Source of the DNA: Neoroseomonas soli
Lineage (GTDB): Bacteria; Pseudomonadota; Alphaproteobacteria; Acetobacterales; Acetobacteraceae
Direction of reading: 5' to 3'
Assembly (NCBI RefSeq): GCF_018129065.1
Contig: NZ_JAAEDM010000002.1
Location: 1-64,000 of the forward strand
DNA: 64,000 nucleotides
Shown here: in pieces, positions 60,750 through 64,000 of the stretch
How positions within the stretch are numbered: the stretch's first letter is position 1
How the letters are laid out: every line of letters starts with the position of its first letter
Notes under the pieces: model-generated
What the model saw: only the letters and a program-made list of their open reading frames with translations
Told to the model about the DNA's origin: nothing
Database searches by the model: none
Made by a program: the position numbers and the translations under genes

Positions 60750-61585
60750 CGCAGCAACTCCGCCGCGGCGCGCAGCAGGGCGCCATCCGGGGTCCAGAGC
60801 GTTTCGAGCACGCGGAAATGGTCGGCGCCGGGGATGGGGATGAGAGGCCCCGGTGCCTGCGCCTCCGCCCGCACGCGATGGAAGGCGCGGGATTGGCGCC
60901 GCAGTTCCGGCAGTTCGGCCGCGCCGTAGGCCACGGCGATCGGCTTCTGCACAACAGGACGGCGGATCGGCGAGAGGTCGGCGACCTCGGCCCCGCTCAG
61001 GCGAAGCTTCGCGTCCAGGAAGGTGTCGCGGATCGGCGCAAGTTCGTAGATGCCGGACATGGCGAGCGCGGCCGTCACCGCCGGGTGTTCCGCCGCCAAA
61101 GCGGCGAGGTGCCCGCCCGCCGACCAGCCGGAGACGACGACAGGGCCCCCGATGCCGTGCGCGGCGCCATTCGCGGCGAGCCAGTCCAGGGCGCGCGAGA
61201 TCTGCCAGGCGATGCCGGTCAGCGTCGCCTCGGGGGCCAGCGTGTAGCCCGGAAGCGCGGCGGACCAGCCCATGGCAAGCGCGCCCTGCGCGAGGATGGC
61301 GAAATCCTCCCGCCGGTTGCGCTGCCAGTAGCCGCCATGGATGAAGACGAGGCAGGGCGCGGCGGCGTCCCGGCCGGGATAGAGGTCCCACTTCTCGCGC
61401 TCGGCCTCGCCATAGGACAGGTCGAGATGCCCCGCATGGCCCGCGCGGAACTTTGCGGAGGCGGCGTTGCGCGCGGCGATCTGCTGCGCGCTGTCGGCCA
61501 CCATGTCGGTGTTGTTGTAGGCGTCGTCGCGCTGCTTCTGCGGCCAGGACGACCAGCCTTCGGGGATGGCGCAGGGCGTGCTCAC
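60746..61585 (-). CDS. Alpha/beta hydrolase, kynurenine-formamidase-like
   Basis: 279 residues. FIHGGYWQRNRREDF carries the HGGYW motif of the AFMID-type formamidases; the nucleophile is in VVSGWSAGGHLAAL and the histidine in PIPGADHFRVLE. It probably hydrolyses an N-formyl or ester substrate in the cytoplasm. The gene is coupled by 4-bp ATGA overlaps to the dehydrogenase before it and the MOSC gene after it, so the three products probably share a pathway. The substrate is unknown. Confidence 0.85.
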   Translation of the reverse strand: MSTPCAIPEGWSSWPQKQRDDAYNNTDMVADSAQQIAARNAASAKFRAGHAGHLDLSYGEAEREKWDLYPGRDAAAPCLVFIHGGYWQRNRREDFAILAQGALAMGWSAALPGYTLAPEATLTGIAWQISRALDWLAANGAAHGIGGPVVVSGWSAGGHLAALAAEHPAVTAALAMSGIYELAPIRDTFLDAKLRLSGAEVADLSPIRRPVVQKPIAVAYGAAELPELRRQSRAFHRVRAEAQAPGPLIPIPGADHFRVLETLWTPDGALLRAAAELLR

Positions 61586-62553
61586 GGCTTGATCACCCGC
61601 ACCGGGGCCCCCGTGTTGAAGGCCAGGACCGCCTCGACCGCGCCCTCGTAATAAGCGCGATAGTTCTGCTGCGTGACGTAGCCGAGATGCGGCGTCAGCA
61701 CCGTGTTGGGCGCGGAGAGCATCGGATGGCCGGCAGGCAGCGGCTCGCTGTCATAGACGTCGATGCCGGCGCCGGCGATGGTGCCGGCCCTGAGCGCGGC
61801 GATCAGCGCATCCTGGTCGATCAGCGGGCCGCGGCTGGTGTTCACGATGTAGGCCGTGCGCTTCATGCGCGCGAGGTCCTCGGCACCGACGATGCCGCGC
61901 GAGCGGTCCGAGAGGATCAGGTGCAGCGTGACGACGTCGGCCTCGGCGAGCAGGGTCGCCCTGTCCACGCGCGTGGCGCCCATCTCGGCGGCGCGCTCCC
62001 CGGTCAGGTTCTGGCTCCAGGCGAGCACCTTCATGCCGAAGGCCTGCGCGACCTTCGCCACGCGGCCGCCCAGCTTGCCGAGGCCGATCACCCCAAGCGT
62101 GCGCCCTTCCAACCCGTACCCCACCGAGGTCTGCCACCCCCCGGCCCGCAGCGATTCCTGCTGGCGCGGGAGATCGCGCATCAGGCTGATGATCAGCCCC
62201 CAGGTGATGTCCACCGTGGGATCGCCGAAGGAGGGCGTGCCGCAGAAGACGATGCCCTTCTCGGCGCAGGCTGCCGCGTCGATGGAGCGGTTGCGCGCCG
62301 CGGTGGTGATCAGCAGGCGCAGCTTCGGCAGGCGCTCGATCAAGGCGCGCGGGAAGGGGGTGCGCTCGCGCATCGCCAGGATCGCGTCGAAGGGCGCGAG
62401 GCGCTGCGCCAGGGCCTCGCGGTCGGTCAGCGTGTCGCGGAAGACGGTGATCTCGACGCCCGGGAGCCGGTCCCAGGGGCCGAGCGACATGGCCACGCCC
62501 TGATAGTCGTCGAGGATGGCAAGGCGCTTCAGCGGCGCCGGGGCCTGGCTCAT
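61582..62553 (-). CDS. D-2-hydroxyacid dehydrogenase family protein (SerA-like)
   Basis: 323 residues. NAD motif LGVIGLGKLGGRVAKVAQAFG, catalytic Arg in NTSRGPLIDQ, Glu in IDVYDSEPLPAG and His in VLTPHLGYVT are all present, so it should be active. It interconverts a 2-oxoacid and a D-2-hydroxyacid. It is second in a four-gene minus-strand operon, 76 bp after the receptor gene and overlapping the hydrolase gene by 4 bp. Confidence 0.9.
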   Translation of the reverse strand: MSQAPAPLKRLAILDDYQGVAMSLGPWDRLPGVEITVFRDTLTDREALAQRLAPFDAILAMRERTPFPRALIERLPKLRLLITTAARNRSIDAAACAEKGIVFCGTPSFGDPTVDITWGLIISLMRDLPRQQESLRAGGWQTSVGYGLEGRTLGVIGLGKLGGRVAKVAQAFGMKVLAWSQNLTGERAAEMGATRVDRATLLAEADVVTLHLILSDRSRGIVGAEDLARMKRTAYIVNTSRGPLIDQDALIAALRAGTIAGAGIDVYDSEPLPAGHPMLSAPNTVLTPHLGYVTQQNYRAYYEGAVEAVLAFNTGAPVRVIKP

Positions 62554-62629
62554 GGAACGTCTCCTCTGGTGTTGCGCCTTGATCGCCCCGGTTGGGCGAC
62601 GGCGCAAGCCGGGTCCCGGGGGCGGGCGA

Positions 62630-63535
62630 TCACGCGCCGAGGGCGCGGGTGACGATCGCCTCGTCCACGCAATCCTCGAAGGACGGGGCGCCCTTGAGAA
62701 TGCCGGCGGTGGTCATGGCGCCGCGCAACTGCTCGAAGGCCGCGCGCGGGAAATGCGGGGTGGGCGACCAGAGCGCCAGCGCCTGGTAGCGGGCGAGCGC
62801 CGCGGTCAGCGCCTCGCGTGGCACCTCGGCGAAGAGCGGCGCGACGGTGGCGGCGATCTCCCCGGCAGGTGCCTGGGCGATCCAGGTGAGCGCCTCGGCC
62901 ATGGCGCGGATCATCGCCTCGAACTCGGCGCTGCGTTCGGCGATGCGGGCCTCGGTGGCGTAGAAGGCGGTGTAGGCGGAAGGGCCGCGATCCGCCGCGC
63001 GGTGCCAGACGGCGCCGCCGCGCGCCTCGATCAGGGCCGCGTGCGGTTCGAAGACCTGCGCGACGTCGAGCGTGCCGGCGAGGACCGCCGCGGCGTTCTC
63101 CGCCATCGACCTTCCCGTCACCCGGTTCAGCGAGGCCAGGTCGATCCCGTCGCGCCGCAGGTCGTCCTGCAGGCACCACCAGGGGGTCGGGACCTCGCTG
63201 ACGCTGCCGAAACGCAACCGCGGCAGGTCGGCGAGGGTGAAGCCGGGGTTGGGCCCGCGCCCGACCAGCAGGAAGGGGTCCTTCATCACCACGGCGCAGA
63301 AGGAGCGCAGCGGGCAGGAGGGGTCGCGGTCGCGCAGCATCATCGGTCGCATCGGGCCCGACCAGGCGATGTCGGCTCGGCCGGAGAGCAGGTTCTCCGC
63401 CGCCTTGCTGGGGTCGCCGGCGGTGTCGCGCCGGACCTCCACCCCCTGTCGCGCGAACATCCCACGCGCCTCGGCAACGTAGTAGGGAGCGTAGAAGATG
63501 GCGCGAAAGGGCTCGTTCAGGATGACGGGCTGCAA
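62630..63535 (-). CDS. NMT1/THI5-like ABC transporter substrate-binding protein
   Basis: 301 residues. FRAIFYAPYYVAEARGMFAR, VEVRRDTAGDPSKAAENLLS and GRADIAWSGPMRPMM match the NMT1/THI5-like family, which binds pyrimidine, sulfonate or nitrate-like ligands. There is no ATG near the conserved start; a TTG at 63535 preceded by GGAGG at six bases is well supported and gives LQPVILNEPFRA. No signal peptide follows from this start. It may therefore be cytoplasmic and enzymatic like THI5, or lack a recognised export signal. No permease is adjacent. Confidence 0.8.
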   Translation of the reverse strand: MQPVILNEPFRAIFYAPYYVAEARGMFARQGVEVRRDTAGDPSKAAENLLSGRADIAWSGPMRPMMLRDRDPSCPLRSFCAVVMKDPFLLVGRGPNPGFTLADLPRLRFGSVSEVPTPWWCLQDDLRRDGIDLASLNRVTGRSMAENAAAVLAGTLDVAQVFEPHAALIEARGGAVWHRAADRGPSAYTAFYATEARIAERSAEFEAMIRAMAEALTWIAQAPAGEIAATVAPLFAEVPREALTAALARYQALALWSPTPHFPRAAFEQLRGAMTTAGILKGAPSFEDCVDEAIVTRALGA

Positions 63536-63671
63536 GGCGGGCCTCCGGGACAGGGGGGTGCATCCTGCGCAAGACGGTGCGGGCGGACCAGCCCTGCCGA
63601 TTCGCCGCTGGCGTGACCTGCGAACTTCGCGGCATAAGCCCTTGCCCGGACAGGACAGCGGCAACGCGGCC

Positions 63672-63700
63672 TTCGCCGGGATTCGTGACAACGCTATATC
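63672..63700 (+). promoter_or_regulatory. Weak candidate promoter upstream of minC
   Basis: TTCGCC and TATATC separated by 17 bases, about 70 bp upstream of the minC start. Both hexamers match the sigma-70 consensus only partly, and the only support is spacing and local A+T. Confidence 0.25.
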
Positions 63701-63770
63701 TGGTGTGTGCCGTCGCCTTGGGCCACAATCCCTATGGTTCCGGCCCCCAGACGATCCCCTCGGGAGACCC

Positions 63771-64000
63771 ATGTCCGCCGCGCCTCGGCCCGAAACGTCG
63801 CCCCGCCTCGAGCCGTTCCGCTTGCGCGGTGCGAACTTCAACCTGCTCGTCCTGCGCCTGCTCGATCCGCGCCCGGAAGCGGTGGTGCCCGCCATCGGGG
63901 ATCAGTTCCGCCGCGCGCCAGGCTTCCTGCGCTTCGCGCCCGTCGTGCTCGGCCTCGGTGACCTCGAAGTGCCGGCCAGCGCGGTGGACTTCCAGGGGCT
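63771..64000 (+). CDS. minC: Septum site-determining protein MinC, N-terminal part
   Basis: The first 76 residues of a protein cut by the right edge of the window. FRLRGANFNLLVLRLLDP followed by APGFLRFAPVVLGLGDLEV is the MinC N-terminal domain, which binds FtsZ and blocks its assembly away from mid-cell. GGGAGA precedes the ATG. minD and minE would be expected just beyond the window. Confidence 0.87.
   Translation, partial: MSAAPRPETSPRLEPFRLRGANFNLLVLRLLDPRPEAVVPAIGDQFRRAPGFLRFAPVVLGLGDLEVPASAVDFQG

Overview
The window is about 70% G+C and densely packed with genes. It carries TamA/TamB, an FNR-type sensor, a phasin, a B12-dependent ribonucleotide reductase, MinC and many solute-binding proteins (TctC, DppA, LivK, sugar and NMT1 types). 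This fits a free-living alphaproteobacterium, most likely Acetobacteraceae/Rhodospirillales (Roseomonas-like). That is an inference from gene content and base composition, not a database match. I saw no rRNA, tRNA, CRISPR array, phage gene or transposase.

Left part (1-19 kb): the outer-membrane tamA-tamB pair (tamB cut by the window edge) and a divergent M20 amidohydrolase; a phasin beside an FNR-like regulator, with an FNR-type box upstream of the phasin; a SnoaL-like protein divergent from a flavin monooxygenase; a TctC receptor divergent from an arylsulfatase; an esterase divergent from a Pat-type acyl-CoA-ligase/acetyltransferase fusion; an XRE regulator; tartronate semialdehyde reductase and hydroxypyruvate isomerase (glycerate pathway) on either side of a small exported protein; and an AI-2E-type permease.

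Middle (19-45 kb): a complete five-gene peptide ABC transporter operon; gamma-glutamyltranspeptidase divergent from yraN; a three-subunit molybdenum hydroxylase with two intradiol dioxygenases nearby (aromatic oxidation); a DUF4139 protein; a LysE exporter, a RidA-like protein and an AsmA protein; a D-aminoacylase divergent from a LivK-type receptor; and a monomeric class II ribonucleotide reductase (nrdJ) preceded by two NrdR boxes 32 bp apart.

Right part (44-64 kb): a crotonase-fold protein without the usual glutamates; a 2-hydroxyacid dehydrogenase; a kinase/enolase-paralogue pair coupled by a 4-bp overlap, where the enolase lacks the catalytic histidine; a protease-fold protein lacking its triad, abutted by a cupin gene; a sugar ABC operon without an ATPase; an AbgB-like hydrolase; a DUF169/DUF6065/tandem-repeat-protein group divergent from a SARP-like regulator; a four-gene operon (NMT1-type receptor, dehydrogenase, formamidase-like hydrolase, MOSC protein); and the start of minC.

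Two families of short dispersed palindromic repeats occur between genes: family A of 108 bp (RIME-like) and family B of 122 bp. They often sit exactly on stop codons, and at 60080-60279 one of each is fused and supplies the ends of two convergent genes. The strongest candidates for undescribed biology are the 19-residue-repeat protein locus (55.4-60.1 kb) and the kinase plus degenerate-enolase pair (46.2-48.5 kb).
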